Assembly (NCBI GenBank): GCA_021154325.1
Contig: JAJKIR010000211.1
Location: 1 to 61,656, forward strand
Length of the DNA: 61,656 bases
Direction: 5' to 3'
Source of the DNA: Gemmatimonas sp.
GTDB lineage: Bacteria > Gemmatimonadota > Gemmatimonadetes > Gemmatimonadales > Gemmatimonadaceae
How positions within the stretch are numbered: the first letter of the stretch is position 1; every line of letters starts with the position of its first letter. Under the pieces are notes generated by a model. It worked only from the letters and a program-made list of their open reading frames with translations. It was not told the origin of the DNA and made no database searches. Below, piece by piece: positions 53,810-61,656 of the stretch. Made by a program: the position numbers and the translations under genes.

Positions 53810-54288
53810 TACTTGCCGCTGAAAGCGTAGCGGTAGGTTGCGACGTGGCCCTCGTTCGCGATGTCCTGGCCGATGGTGAGCGTACTGCCCGACACCGTGG
53901 CCGTGAACGTCACGAACTCGAGATAGTTCGATTCGCAGAGCAGCTGCGCGGCGGCGCGGGTGCACGTGCCATGATCGGCATGGATGACGCGGCCGTTGAA
54001 AACGCCATCGATGTACGTGTCGTGCTCGAGGTGCTGCTGGTAGTGGCCGTTCGCGTCGATGCTGATCGAGCCCGTCGTGGCAACGACACGTAGCCGAAAT
54101 GTGGGCGACGGCGCCGGGTCGATGATCCCATCGAATACCGCCGCCGGCAGCGGCTGCTCGTCCGCATGGGTGAGCGTGAATTGACCCGTGAAATGATCGC
54201 CGACCGGCGATTGATTGTCGGAGCAGCCTGACAAGATCGCGCTCAGGACGATGAGAGTCGCCGCGCGCAGGATCATTCGAAGAGGCAT
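53809..54288 (-). CDS. Small putative lipoprotein
   Basis: Start chosen at ATG 54288 (MPLRMILRAATLIVLSAILSGC, lipobox ILSGC). The 159-residue mature part is beta-rich (HFTGQFTLTHADEQPLPAAV, STYRLRVVATTGSISIDANG-like, GHVATYRYAFSG) with two Cys (GTCTRAAAQLLC). The stop shares one base with the PQQ-dehydrogenase start (TAATG), so the two are coupled. Function unknown; a frame running to 55230 is read-through. Confidence 0.75.
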   Translation of the reverse strand: MPLRMILRAATLIVLSAILSGCSDNQSPVGDHFTGQFTLTHADEQPLPAAVFDGIIDPAPSPTFRLRVVATTGSISIDANGHYQQHLEHDTYIDGVFNGRVIHADHGTCTRAAAQLLCESNYLEFVTFTATVSGSTLTIGQDIANEGHVATYRYAFSGK

Positions 54289-54386
54289 GGTGTGACCGTG
54301 TTTGAGGTACGGAGGAGAGGACGCGGGCGACGGCTGGGGAGTTTCGCGGATTTCCCATGAATCGAAGAAGGGCTCCGTGCGGCCAT

Positions 54387-54422
54387 GTATGGCAAAACTG
54401 GCATATGCCAGTTTTGCCATAC
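54387..54422. repeat. Perfect 36-bp palindrome between genes
   Basis: The 18-base arm GTATGGCAAAACTGGCAT is followed immediately by its inverse complement, centred between 54404 and 54405. It lies in the gap between the methyltransferase stop (54465) and the lipoprotein start (54288) on the minus strand. It has no loop, so it suits a dimeric or tetrameric DNA-binding protein, or a cruciform, better than a terminator. The flanks are not palindromic. Confidence 0.95.
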
Positions 54423-54464
54423 GCGACTGGGAAGACCCCCAGTCTCGTCGGGGACGGTACCGCG

Positions 54465-55295
54465 TCACCCAACGACGCCGACAACCTCGAGGTACTCGGA
54501 CTGGACCCGAGTCGTACCATCGTCGGCGCGATTGTGCTCCATCCACAGGCGTTCCAGATCCCGCCGCAGCGATTGCCGCCCCTGATCCTCGAGTGAGGCA
54601 AAGGCCCGCAGTGTCGGCCCGTACCACAGCCGAAACTCCGTCACGACCTGCTCCGGCGGGACCGGATACTCGAAGGTGATGACCCGGCGCGAGAGGGTCA
54701 GCGATTTGCATCCGGCGCCGAGTCGGTCGCGGACGGCCTCCTCGGTGCCCCAGAGCAGCGGTGACGCGACTCCGGTTGGAGCGGGTGCATAGGCAACCGT
54801 TGCCGCGAGCATCTGGCCGATGAAGCCCGTGGGCGTCCAGTTGGCCATGGCGATGCGCCCGCCGGATCGGGTGACACGAAGCAGTTCCGCGGCAGCCCGC
54901 GCCGGGCGCGCGGCGAACATCGCGCCGAACATCGTCACGCTCGCGTCGAAGCTCCCGCTCTCGTACGGCAGCTGCTCGGCGTCGCCGACGTCGAAGCGGA
55001 TCGCGAGCGACTCTGAGGCGGCGCGTGCCTTGGCCTGCGCCACGAGATTGGGCGCGATGTCGATGCCGGTGACGCTCGCGCCGGTGCGCGCCGCGGGGAT
55101 CGCGAGGTTGCCCGTCCCGCAAGCGACATCGAGGACCCGCTCGCCAGCGCCGAGCTCGAGTCGCGCGATGAACTCGCCCGCGCCGTGGACATAGCCGGCC
55201 GCAATGCGGCCGAAGTCGCCGGATGTCCACGTCGCGCGGGTTCGCTCCGCGAGCGGGTCAAGAATGACTGTGGATTCCAGGTTGATGGAGGTCAT
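54465..55295 (-). CDS. Class I SAM-dependent methyltransferase
   Basis: In the 276-residue protein motif I is VLDVACGTGNLAIPAARTGA near residue 54, followed by GIDIAPNLVAQAKARA and DVGDAEQLPYESGSFDASVT, the UbiE/Methyltransf_11 layout; the C-terminal third (VITFEYPVPPEQVVTEFRLW) is a substrate cap. Substrate unknown. Its start is four bases from the stop of the upstream cupin lipoprotein gene (55300), a likely two-gene unit. Confidence 0.9.
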   Translation of the reverse strand: MTSINLESTVILDPLAERTRATWTSGDFGRIAAGYVHGAGEFIARLELGAGERVLDVACGTGNLAIPAARTGASVTGIDIAPNLVAQAKARAASESLAIRFDVGDAEQLPYESGSFDASVTMFGAMFAARPARAAAELLRVTRSGGRIAMANWTPTGFIGQMLAATVAYAPAPTGVASPLLWGTEEAVRDRLGAGCKSLTLSRRVITFEYPVPPEQVVTEFRLWYGPTLRAFASLEDQGRQSLRRDLERLWMEHNRADDGTTRVQSEYLEVVGVVG

Positions 55296-55299
55296 TGTC

Positions 55300-55806
55300 C
55301 TAACGCTTGGTGGGATCGTCGGCGGGGTTCACGTAGGTCAGCGCGAAGGGTCCGATAGCATGGACCTGGACGATCGTCTGGCCGCGGGCCATGGCGTAGT
55401 GCGCATGATTCGCGGGAATGCTCGCGAAGGCATCGCGCGGGTAGGCCTTGAGGCTCGCCTCCGAGAACTGCTCACCCATCCCGGCGAGGAACGTCCCCTT
55501 GATGACCGTCACGTTCTCGATCGTCGGATGCGTGTGCGGCGCGATCCTGTAGCCGTTCGGCATGCGAAGGCGAACCGTGAACTCGTCAGCCTTGCTCGGG
55601 TCACCCTGCAGCACCGCCATCTCGGCGCCTTTGGGGAAGATCGGCGGGGCGGGACCCCACTGGATGTCGTCGGCGGGGCCGACGGTCGCGAGCAGGGAGA
55701 GCAATGGCGTCTCCGGCGCGCTGCTGCTGCTCGCGTCTCGCGAGCACGCGGCAATGGAAACGATCGCGATACTGAGGAGTGGCAGGGTGAGGGCACGAGT
55801 GCGCAT
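55300..55806 (-). CDS. Exported cupin-domain lipoprotein
   Basis: Start chosen at ATG 55806 with GGAGAAA upstream; signal peptide MRTRALTLPLLSIAIVSIAAC with lipobox. The 168-residue mature domain is a cupin: FTVRLRMPNGYRIAPHTHPT then ENVTVIKGTFLAGMGE (motif 1) and DAFASIPANHAHYAMARGQT (motif 2) with the expected His ligands. The role is unknown; anchored cupins may bind small molecules in the envelope. The TAG stop is formed by a CCTAACG word (55299). Upstream frames to 56091 are read-through. Confidence 0.85.
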   Translation of the reverse strand: MRTRALTLPLLSIAIVSIAACSRDASSSSAPETPLLSLLATVGPADDIQWGPAPPIFPKGAEMAVLQGDPSKADEFTVRLRMPNGYRIAPHTHPTIENVTVIKGTFLAGMGEQFSEASLKAYPRDAFASIPANHAHYAMARGQTIVQVHAIGPFALTYVNPADDPTKR

Positions 55807-55909
55807 GGCGGTTTCTCCGTCTATCGGTGGACTGCTCGAGCACCTCTCGAGCGTGGCGATAGGATACGGATGGCCAGACCGCGCTACATCGTGGAAAGCA
55901 CGGGGATTT

Positions 55910-58900
55910 TCACTTTCGGTACGGAGGATTTCGAGCCCCGAGTACGGGGGCGGTCGAGATCCCGCGTTCCACGGCCCACGCCGCGAGCTGGGTTCGCGAC
56001 GTGAAGTCGAGCTTCGCCAGCGCGCTCGCGACGTAGCCCTCCACCGTCCGCTCACCGATGCCGAGCGCACGCGCGACCGCACGGTTCGCATGACCCTGCG
56101 CCACGAGCTCGGCGACGTCGCGCTCGCGGCGGGTCAGTCCGCCTAACGCGTCCTTCGCCGCGCGTGACGCGGTCGGCGCGGGACCCGAGGGTATCAGCGT
56201 CTCCAGCCGGCCCAGGAATGTGTTACGAAGTTCCTCATCAGGGACTCTGCCCCCAAGCTCGGTGGCGATGACACGCGCGCCGTCGAAGGCGCGACGTGCC
56301 TCGAGCCGCTCGCGACGCGCCCGGTGGACCTGGCCGGCGGCCGCCTCGACGCGCCAGAGCATCGGCCGCGCGCCCTGGGCCGTCGCCTCGGCGCGCGCGC
56401 CATCGATGGCGATTTCTGCCTCGTCCAGTCGTCCGAGGGCGGTGAGTGCTTGGGCCTTGGCCAGCGTGAGACGTGGCACTCCGAGGAGGTTCCCGGGATT
56501 CGCCATGCGTTCTGCGGCGAGTCGCGCGTCGGCAATCGCGAGCGCGGCGTCCGGCTGCTGCCTAACGATCTCCAGCTCGACGCGCGCGAGCCAGAGGTGC
56601 CGCTCGCCAAGGGTAAGCGACGGGCTCTCCGGGGGCGCGACCGGGAGCTCGCCGAGCCGCTCGGCGCTGTCGAGAACCTCGAGCGCGGCGTCGACGTCGC
56701 CGTTCTGGGCGAGTGCGACCGCGAGCGGCGCGGCGGTCCAGCGAATCCAGACGCGAGAGCCGAGTCGGCGCGCGATGTCGTGCGCGGCGTTGAGCTGCTC
56801 CTGCGCAACGTCGGGCGCGAGCAGGTCGAGCGAGATCGCGCCGAGGATGCGGAGCGCGCCAGCCGACCACTCGCGGTGCTCGATCTCACGCGCGAGCGCG
56901 AGCGACTCGCGCGCGAGTGGAATCGCGCGATCGTACTCGCCACGCCACATCAGACAATCCGCGATGATGAAGCGGATGAATGCCTCGCCGGCGCGCCAGC
57001 CGATCTCCCGCGACGTGCGCAAACCGCGCAGCTCACGCAGCTCGGCGTCCACCGCGGGGCTGAGAAACGGCGTCGTCGGGGCGGACTGGTAGGCCGGGCC
57101 GCAGAGGGCAAGGAGTGCGAGCGCGTTCGCCAGACCACGACGGTCCTCGCGTCCGCTGAAAAGCGTGAGCGATCGCGCGTAATGCTCCGCGGCTTCGCGC
57201 TGATCGCCGCCGATGTGGTGGGCCATCGCGATGAGGTCGACGCTCTCGGCTATCCCCGCGCCATCGACGATGCGCTCGACGATGCCCAGCGCTTCCTCGT
57301 GATACGGAAGTCCCTCGCGCGGCTGCTCGAGGTTGACGTACCAGTTGCCGACACGGTTCAGGCTGCGGGCGACGAGTGATTCGACGCCGAGTGCGCGCGC
57401 GACGCCGAGCGCCTCGCGACGAAACTCACCGGCGCGATTGTAGTCGCGCGCGGACCAGAGCATGCCTAACGCGTAGAGCGCCTCCCATTCCGCGCGGACG
57501 TCAGCCGCCTCGCGGGCGCGCGTGAGAGCGACCGTGAAGTCGTCGTTGGCGCGTTGAAAGTCGCCGAGCGTCTCGCAGGCGCGAGCGCGAGCGAGGTGAA
57601 GCTCGATCGAGGGCGGCGCGCCGGAGCGCTCCAGAGCGGCGAAGGCACGGTCGAGGTGCGCGACCGCCTCGCGCGGTGCCGAGAGCGCGAGCGCGTGGCG
57701 GGCGGCGCGTGCCGCATAACGAGCCGCGCGCTCCCAGTCGCCGGCTTCCCAGGCGTGATAGGCGAGGGCTTCGACGACGGCGTCGAGCGCGTGCGCGTAC
57801 TGCCGCTCGAGGGCAGTCGCTACCTGCCGGTGTAGCGCGACGCGCTCGCGGGCGAGCAGCTCGGCGTAGATCGCCTCGCGCGTCAGCGCGTGCCGGAAGG
57901 CGAAACGCTCGGCCGACTCCTCGACCACGAGCTGCGCGGCGATGAGCTCCTTGACGAGGGCGAGGAGGGCGCGCTCGTCGAGATCGGTGAGCGCCCGCAG
58001 CAGCTCGAAATCGAAGCGACGGCCGGCGATCGCCGCGAGCGACGCGACGTCACGAGCGGGGACGGTTAGCGCGGCGAGACGGCGGCGGACGGCTTCGACT
58101 GCCGTACGCGGGACGCGGACGCGCTCGAGCGGCCGTGCGCGCCAACCGCCGCTTCCCGTCGGTGACAGATCGCCGGCAATGATGAGCGACTTGAGCGTTT
58201 CCTCAACGAAGAACGGATTCCCCTCGGTGAGGCCGTGGAGCACGTGGACGAACTCGTCGCCGAGGTCCTGGCGCGGGAAGATCGCGTGGAGCATTGCGGC
58301 GACGTCGGCACGCCCCAGCCGCTCGAGCGGCAGATCGGCGACGATGCGGGCGCGCTCGAGATCGGCGACGAGTCGCGCGAGTCGCGGACCGGCCTCCTCG
58401 CCGCGAAAGGTGAGCGCGATGGTGACGCGCTGCGCGGCGTGGGTGCGCGCGAGGTGAAAGACGAGCTCCAGCGTCGCGTCGTCGCTCCAGTGCACGTCCT
58501 CGAAGGCGATGAAGACGGGCTGCGTGCGCGCGAGGAGGGTGACGGCCTGCGCGAGGACATGGAAGAGCCGCCGCCGGTCGGACTCGGGATCGACGGAGGC
58601 GCTGGGCGTCGCCTCGGGGAGAAGCGGCTGAAGCTCGGGAAAGATCGAGACGAGATCGTTCGCCGCCGGCTGGAGGACGTGCGCGACGATCGCCGGCGAG
58701 GTGGTGCTCGCGAAGAGCCGGACGAGGTCGAGGAGCGGCGCATAGGGGATCGACCGCTCCGCCTCGAAGCACGCGCCCTGCAGCACGAAGAATCCCTGGC
58801 CGCGGGCCTCGTCGGACATGGCGCGGAGGATCCGCGATTTCCCAACCCCCGCCTCCCCAACGATCAGCGCGACGCGTCCGTTGCCCTCCCGCGCCTGCGC

Positions 58901-58978
58901 GAGGACCTGCCGCAGGGCGTCGATCTGCGCGCCGCGGCCAATGAGGGTGGGACAGACGACGTCATGCTGAAGCGCCAT
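55910..58978 (-). CDS. Large LuxR-family regulator with AAA ATPase and TPR region (MalT-like)
   Basis: Start chosen at ATG 58978 (MALQHDVVCPTLIGRGAQID); an earlier TTG gives two more residues. The 1022-residue protein has an AAA_16-type N-terminus (LIGRGAQIDALRQVLAQARE, Walker A GEAGVGKSRILRAM, Walker B VFIAFEDVHWSDDATLELVF), a winged-helix region, a long run of TPR-like helices (about residues 390-930) and a C-terminal LuxR helix-turn-helix (LTRRERDVAELVAQGHANRA, RALGIGERTVEGYVASALAK). Such proteins bind an inducer and ATP before activating transcription. Target unknown. Confidence 0.94.
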   Translation of the reverse strand: MALQHDVVCPTLIGRGAQIDALRQVLAQAREGNGRVALIVGEAGVGKSRILRAMSDEARGQGFFVLQGACFEAERSIPYAPLLDLVRLFASTTSPAIVAHVLQPAANDLVSIFPELQPLLPEATPSASVDPESDRRRLFHVLAQAVTLLARTQPVFIAFEDVHWSDDATLELVFHLARTHAAQRVTIALTFRGEEAGPRLARLVADLERARIVADLPLERLGRADVAAMLHAIFPRQDLGDEFVHVLHGLTEGNPFFVEETLKSLIIAGDLSPTGSGGWRARPLERVRVPRTAVEAVRRRLAALTVPARDVASLAAIAGRRFDFELLRALTDLDERALLALVKELIAAQLVVEESAERFAFRHALTREAIYAELLARERVALHRQVATALERQYAHALDAVVEALAYHAWEAGDWERAARYAARAARHALALSAPREAVAHLDRAFAALERSGAPPSIELHLARARACETLGDFQRANDDFTVALTRAREAADVRAEWEALYALGMLWSARDYNRAGEFRREALGVARALGVESLVARSLNRVGNWYVNLEQPREGLPYHEEALGIVERIVDGAGIAESVDLIAMAHHIGGDQREAAEHYARSLTLFSGREDRRGLANALALLALCGPAYQSAPTTPFLSPAVDAELRELRGLRTSREIGWRAGEAFIRFIIADCLMWRGEYDRAIPLARESLALAREIEHREWSAGALRILGAISLDLLAPDVAQEQLNAAHDIARRLGSRVWIRWTAAPLAVALAQNGDVDAALEVLDSAERLGELPVAPPESPSLTLGERHLWLARVELEIVRQQPDAALAIADARLAAERMANPGNLLGVPRLTLAKAQALTALGRLDEAEIAIDGARAEATAQGARPMLWRVEAAAGQVHRARRERLEARRAFDGARVIATELGGRVPDEELRNTFLGRLETLIPSGPAPTASRAAKDALGGLTRRERDVAELVAQGHANRAVARALGIGERTVEGYVASALAKLDFTSRTQLAAWAVERGISTAPVLGARNPPYRK

Positions 58979-59014
58979 GCGCAACGCTGCGGCAGCCGGC
59001 TCGCCTAGTCAAGC

Positions 59015-60547
59015 CTAGACGAGCCGCCTAACGGCGTCGATGGTATCCGCCTCTGCCGCGGGCTTGTCCGGCCGATAGCCTTTGATGCGGGCGAAGCGGA
59101 GGGTGACGCCGCCGGGGTACTGGGTGCTGCGCTGCACCTCGTTGAAGGCAACTTCGACCACGAGCTCGGCCCGGACGAAGACGATGTGGCCGTCGCGGTG
59201 GGTCTGGCGGGCGAGGAGCTCCTTGGTCTGCCAGGCGAGGACCTCATCGGTCATCCCCTTGAAGGTCTTGCCGAGCATGATGAACTCGCCGGTGGCGGAA
59301 TCGCGGGCGCCGAGGTGGAGGTTGGAGAGCCAGCCTTTGCGGCGGCCGGAGCCCCATTCGGCGGCGAGGACGACGAGATCGAGGGTGCGCGGCGTCTTCA
59401 CCTTGAGCCATGCCGAGCCGCGGCGGCCCGCGGCGTACGGCGCGGCGGGGAGCTTCGCCATGATGCCCTCGTGTCCGCGGGCGAGGGCATCGTCGACGAA
59501 ACGCTGCGCGTCGGCGGCATCGCTCGTCGTTAGGCGCGGGACGCGGAACGCGGCGGGAACGATCGCGTCGAGTCGCGCGAGCCGATCGACGAGTGGCTGG
59601 TCGAGGAGGTCTTCACCGTCGGCGCGGAGCAGATCGAAGAAAAAGGGTGTCACGGGCATGGTCGCGCGCAGCCCGTCGACGTCGAGCCGGCGTCCGAAGC
59701 GGCGCATCGTCTCCTGGAAGGGGAGCGGGCGGCCATCGGGCATGAGGGCGATCACCTCGCCGTCGAGAATGAGCTCGCGCGCGGGGAGCGCGCGCACCGC
59801 CTCGACCACTTCCGGCACGGCCGCGGTGACGTCATTGAGGCTGCGGGTGTAGATGGCGATCCGGTCGTCCTGGCGGTGCACCTGCACACGGGCACCATCG
59901 AGCTTCCACTCGAGGACGGCGGTGCCTAACGCGGCCAGTGCCTCGCCGACGTTAGGCGCCGAGTCCGCGAGCATCGGTTGGATGGGACGGAACAACTGGA
60001 GTGCGTAGCGCGCGAGCGCCGGCTCACCCTCCGTGAGCACCGCCTCGGCAACCGTGCCGAGGTCGCCGGCGAGCATGACGGCGCGGCGCACCTTCGCGGC
60101 GGGAAGCCCGGCCGCTTTCGCGACCGCTTCGGTGAGCACGCCGTCGAGGGCGCCCTGGCGGACCTCGCCGATGGCGAGCGCCGTCAGGAACGACTGCTCA
60201 TCGGCGGTGCCGCGGGCGAGCAGCTCGGCGAGGATCCGCTGCCGCTCGGCGCCGGAGCGCTTGCCGCGGGCGTTTTGCAGCGCGGTGAAGATGGCGTCGA
60301 CCTCGGCGAGGGTGAGCTCGGGCGTCGTGGCGGCGACCGCCGGCCGCGCCTCGGCGACGCTCGCCCACCCGACGCCAAGCTTGCCCTGGCGCGGCCACCC
60401 GATAAGGAAACCGGTGGCAATCGGGATCTCGTTAGGCGCCAGCCGCTTGAGTAACGCGGCGAGGAGCGCGATCTTCTCCAGTCGGCCGCTCGTGTCCGCG
60501 ACGAGCTTCGAGGTGAGAACCAGGTCGTTCAATGGTGAGGAGACCAT
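59015..60547 (-). CDS. ATP-dependent DNA ligase
   Basis: Start chosen at ATG 60547 (MVSSPLNDLVLTSKLVADTS); the frame to 60757 is rejected. In the 510-residue protein the N-terminal ~190 residues are a helical DNA-binding domain, the nucleotidyltransferase has motif I EWKLDGARVQVH (adenylated Lys), ELILDGEVIAL (motif III region), HEGIMAKLPAAPY and AWLKVKTPR (motif V), and an OB-fold C-terminus (VVLAAEWGSGRRKGWLSNLH, PGGVTLRFARIKGYRPDKPA). It is an archaeal-type ligase as found in many bacteria in addition to NAD-dependent LigA. Its start is interleaved with that of the divergent SGNH gene. Confidence 0.95.
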   Translation of the reverse strand: MVSSPLNDLVLTSKLVADTSGRLEKIALLAALLKRLAPNEIPIATGFLIGWPRQGKLGVGWASVAEARPAVAATTPELTLAEVDAIFTALQNARGKRSGAERQRILAELLARGTADEQSFLTALAIGEVRQGALDGVLTEAVAKAAGLPAAKVRRAVMLAGDLGTVAEAVLTEGEPALARYALQLFRPIQPMLADSAPNVGEALAALGTAVLEWKLDGARVQVHRQDDRIAIYTRSLNDVTAAVPEVVEAVRALPARELILDGEVIALMPDGRPLPFQETMRRFGRRLDVDGLRATMPVTPFFFDLLRADGEDLLDQPLVDRLARLDAIVPAAFRVPRLTTSDAADAQRFVDDALARGHEGIMAKLPAAPYAAGRRGSAWLKVKTPRTLDLVVLAAEWGSGRRKGWLSNLHLGARDSATGEFIMLGKTFKGMTDEVLAWQTKELLARQTHRDGHIVFVRAELVVEVAFNEVQRSTQYPGGVTLRFARIKGYRPDKPAAEADTIDAVRRLV

Positions 60548-60548
60548 G

Positions 60549-61226
60549 ATGAATTGGCGATGGCTATTGCTGGCATGGGCGGCACCGCTCGGCGCGCAGA
60601 GCACCACCGACTGGCCGAACCTCGCGAAATATCGCGACTCCAACACCGTGGTCGGCGCTCGCGTGGTGTTCATGGGGAACTCGATCACGGAGGGGTGGAA
60701 GAAATACTGGTTCACCGGGAAGCCGTATGTGAATCGCGGGATCGGTGGCCAGACCACGCCACAGATGCTCGTACGCTTCCATCAGGACGTGATCGCGCTT
60801 CACCCACAGGTCGTCGTTATCCTGGCTGGCACGAACGATATCGCCGGGAACACGGGCCCGAGCACGCTGGAGATGATCGAGGACAATCTCGCTGGCATGG
60901 CGGAGATGGCGCGCGCGAACGGCATCCAGGTGGTGCTCTGCTCCGTGCTGCCGGTGTTCGACTACCCGTGGAAGCCGGGCCTCGAGCCGGCGCCGAAGAT
61001 CGTGGCGCTGAATGCATGGATGAAGCACTACGCCGACTCGACAGGCGGCGTGTACGTGGACTACCACGGCGCCATGCGCGACGACCGCAACGGTATGCGC
61101 GCCGACCTCGCCAGCGACGGCGTTCACCCTAACGAGGCAGGCTACCGGATCATGGTGCCGCTCGTCGAGCAAGGGATCGCCGACGCATTGCGTCGCTCCA
61201 CATCCGGACCGAATCGCCAAGACTGA
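60549..61226 (+). CDS. Exported SGNH/GDSL-type hydrolase
   Basis: Start chosen at ATG 60549 with GAGGAG six bases upstream; ATG 60546 would leave a spacing of three. The 225-residue product has a signal peptide (MNWRWLLLAWAAPLGAQS) and the four SGNH blocks: VVFMGNSITEGW (Ser; GNS replaces the usual GDS), RGIGGQTT (Gly), AGTNDIAGN (Asn) and SDGVHPNEAGY (Asp, His). Such enzymes deacetylate or de-esterify polysaccharides. The start is divergent from the ligase gene with overlapping start codons. Confidence 0.92.
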   Translation: MNWRWLLLAWAAPLGAQSTTDWPNLAKYRDSNTVVGARVVFMGNSITEGWKKYWFTGKPYVNRGIGGQTTPQMLVRFHQDVIALHPQVVVILAGTNDIAGNTGPSTLEMIEDNLAGMAEMARANGIQVVLCSVLPVFDYPWKPGLEPAPKIVALNAWMKHYADSTGGVYVDYHGAMRDDRNGMRADLASDGVHPNEAGYRIMVPLVEQGIADALRRSTSGPNRQD

Positions 61227-61227
61227 C

Positions 61228-61451
61228 GGTCACAGTCACCGCGCCACCGAGGCGATGGATGCGACGCATGAGCCATTCGATGGTGCAGCGATCGACGACG
61301 CCGCGACTGAGCTCAGACATCCGCCGCTGCCGAATGTTTCGAAGTAAGGCGCGATGACGTGCTGGCTTTGCGAGCCGCCGAGCGATCGCGTGATCTCGGC
61401 GGCGAGCTGGCGCCGGATAACGTGGATCGGATCGTCGGGAGCTGCGGGCAT
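61228..61451 (-). pseudogene. Frameshifted XRE-family antitoxin-like gene
   Basis: Frame 1 from ATG 61451 encodes DPIHVIRRQLAAEITRSLGG then SQSQHVIAPYF; near 61340 the family pattern continues in another frame as RQRRMSELSRGVVDRCTIEW then LMRRIHRLGGAVTVTVSLGD. Together these match the short XRE/HigA2-type helix-turn-helix protein (recognition RMSxLxRG, then LIHRLGGxVxV), but one indel separates them. Bases 61452-61656 contain no recognisable gene; no toxin partner is seen in the window. Confidence 0.65.
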
Positions 61452-61656
61452 GCACGAGTCTATCGATGATTTCGCGGGAGCCTTTCGTTGCGTCCAGCGG
61501 CGACTCGTCGCGGGAAGAAGAGAGTCTAGCGTGCCTGCGGAAGACCTCATTCCAGATTTGGGTTCTTCCGGGAATTTCGGGTCGGCTTGCCATCGGTCCA
61601 GCAAGGCCGCTGAAACCAGTGACACTGCACTGATACCACTGACGCTCTCCTCAGCA

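Larger units (their letters stand above)
1652..61134. repeat. Window-wide over-represented word CCTAACG / CGTTAGG (mostly GCCTAACG)
   Basis: Found by eye. CGTTAGG on the plus strand starts at 1652, 2460, 3626, 7732, 12249, 14422, 17539, 17927, 21049, 22208, 26251, 30450, 33973, 35565, 38215, 40293, 41511, 43180, 45331, 47647, 48514, 50053, 51027, 52564, 59528, 59950 and 60430. CCTAACG starts at 4990, 6302, 7972, 9432, 10780, 10982, 15455, 24768, 26031, 28227, 29341, 33238, 37308, 43737, 44582, 44828, 46714, 47970, 51745, 52859, 53657, 55299, 56142, 56561, 57465, 59027, 59925 and 61128. That is 27 and 28 copies; in 45 of the 55 the eighth base makes GCCTAACG. Strands are balanced; most copies lie inside genes, several at stop codons. 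Confidence 0.9.

Noticed and set aside
53810..55230. Long minus-strand frames joining the lipoprotein (53809) or the PQQ dehydrogenase (51746) to upstream sequence
   Set aside because: The upstream parts are out-of-frame reads of the methyltransferase gene and its gap; internal starts with signal peptides give proper proteins.
1..61656. CRISPR arrays, tRNA, rRNA, transposases, prophage genes, origin of replication
   Set aside because: I looked for regularly spaced repeats, cloverleaf-like ends, integrase/transposase motifs and DnaA-box clusters by eye and saw none; a covariance-model scan would be needed to exclude small RNAs.

Overview
The window looks like a chromosomal segment of a high-G+C, Gram-negative soil-type bacterium, most likely Gemmatimonadota (Acidobacteriota is the alternative). 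The reasons are five 'orphan' MacB/FtsX-type permeases (ADOP architecture), three of them paired with PadR regulators; a BlaI/M56-TonB pair; a Ser/Thr kinase carrying a WD40-like propeller; PQQ-dehydrogenase and GH130 enzymes; and many small lipoproteins with clear lipoboxes. I saw no rRNA, tRNA, CRISPR, prophage or transposase gene. Taxonomy is inferred from gene content only.

Layout. 1-5 kb: the 3' part of nrdJ (B12-dependent ribonucleotide reductase), its terminator, a higBA-type toxin-antitoxin operon behind a near-consensus, near-leaderless promoter, a truncated DUF6941 gene and a double P-loop AAA ATPase. 5-8.6 kb: small secreted proteins, a membrane protein, one intact Uma2 nuclease gene and a decayed internally deleted copy. 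8.7-13.6 kb: BlaI/M56-TonB operon with operator dyads, an ADOP permease, an SRPBCC-like protein. 13.7-17.7 kb: a Ser/Thr kinase followed by a graveyard of three gene remnants, one of them a duplicated 3' end of the 22.4-kb gene. 17.7-21.7 kb: two SAM methyltransferases flanking three tightly coupled exported proteins of unknown function. 22-34.6 kb: an HExxE lipoprotein, then three PadR-ADOP units interspersed with five copies of a dispersed inverted-repeat element; two copies in opposite orientation flank a GxxExxY (PD-(D/E)XK) nuclease gene. 34.6-42.2 kb: a tripartite drug efflux locus (TetR, membrane-fusion protein, RND pump fused to its own outer-membrane factor) with TAAC/GTTA operator dyads. 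42.3-46 kb: a monooxygenase divergent from a GlxA-type AraC regulator, and a fifth ADOP. 46-61 kb: metabolic and surface genes (cupins, DUF1697, GH130, DinB, PQQ dehydrogenase, methyltransferase, MalT-like LuxR regulator, ATP-dependent DNA ligase, SGNH hydrolase) and a frameshifted XRE antitoxin remnant.

The most unusual global signal is the word CCTAACG/CGTTAGG, usually GCCTAACG. Reading by eye I found 55 copies of the heptamer (about one per 1.1 kb) spread over both strands. It lies mostly inside genes, where it forces rare codons (TTA, AGG), and it supplies the stop codons of several genes, twice for both members of a convergent pair. Density and distribution resemble DNA-uptake or architecture-imparting words. 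The second is the 177-257 bp repeat family with roughly 40-58 bp terminal inverted repeats.
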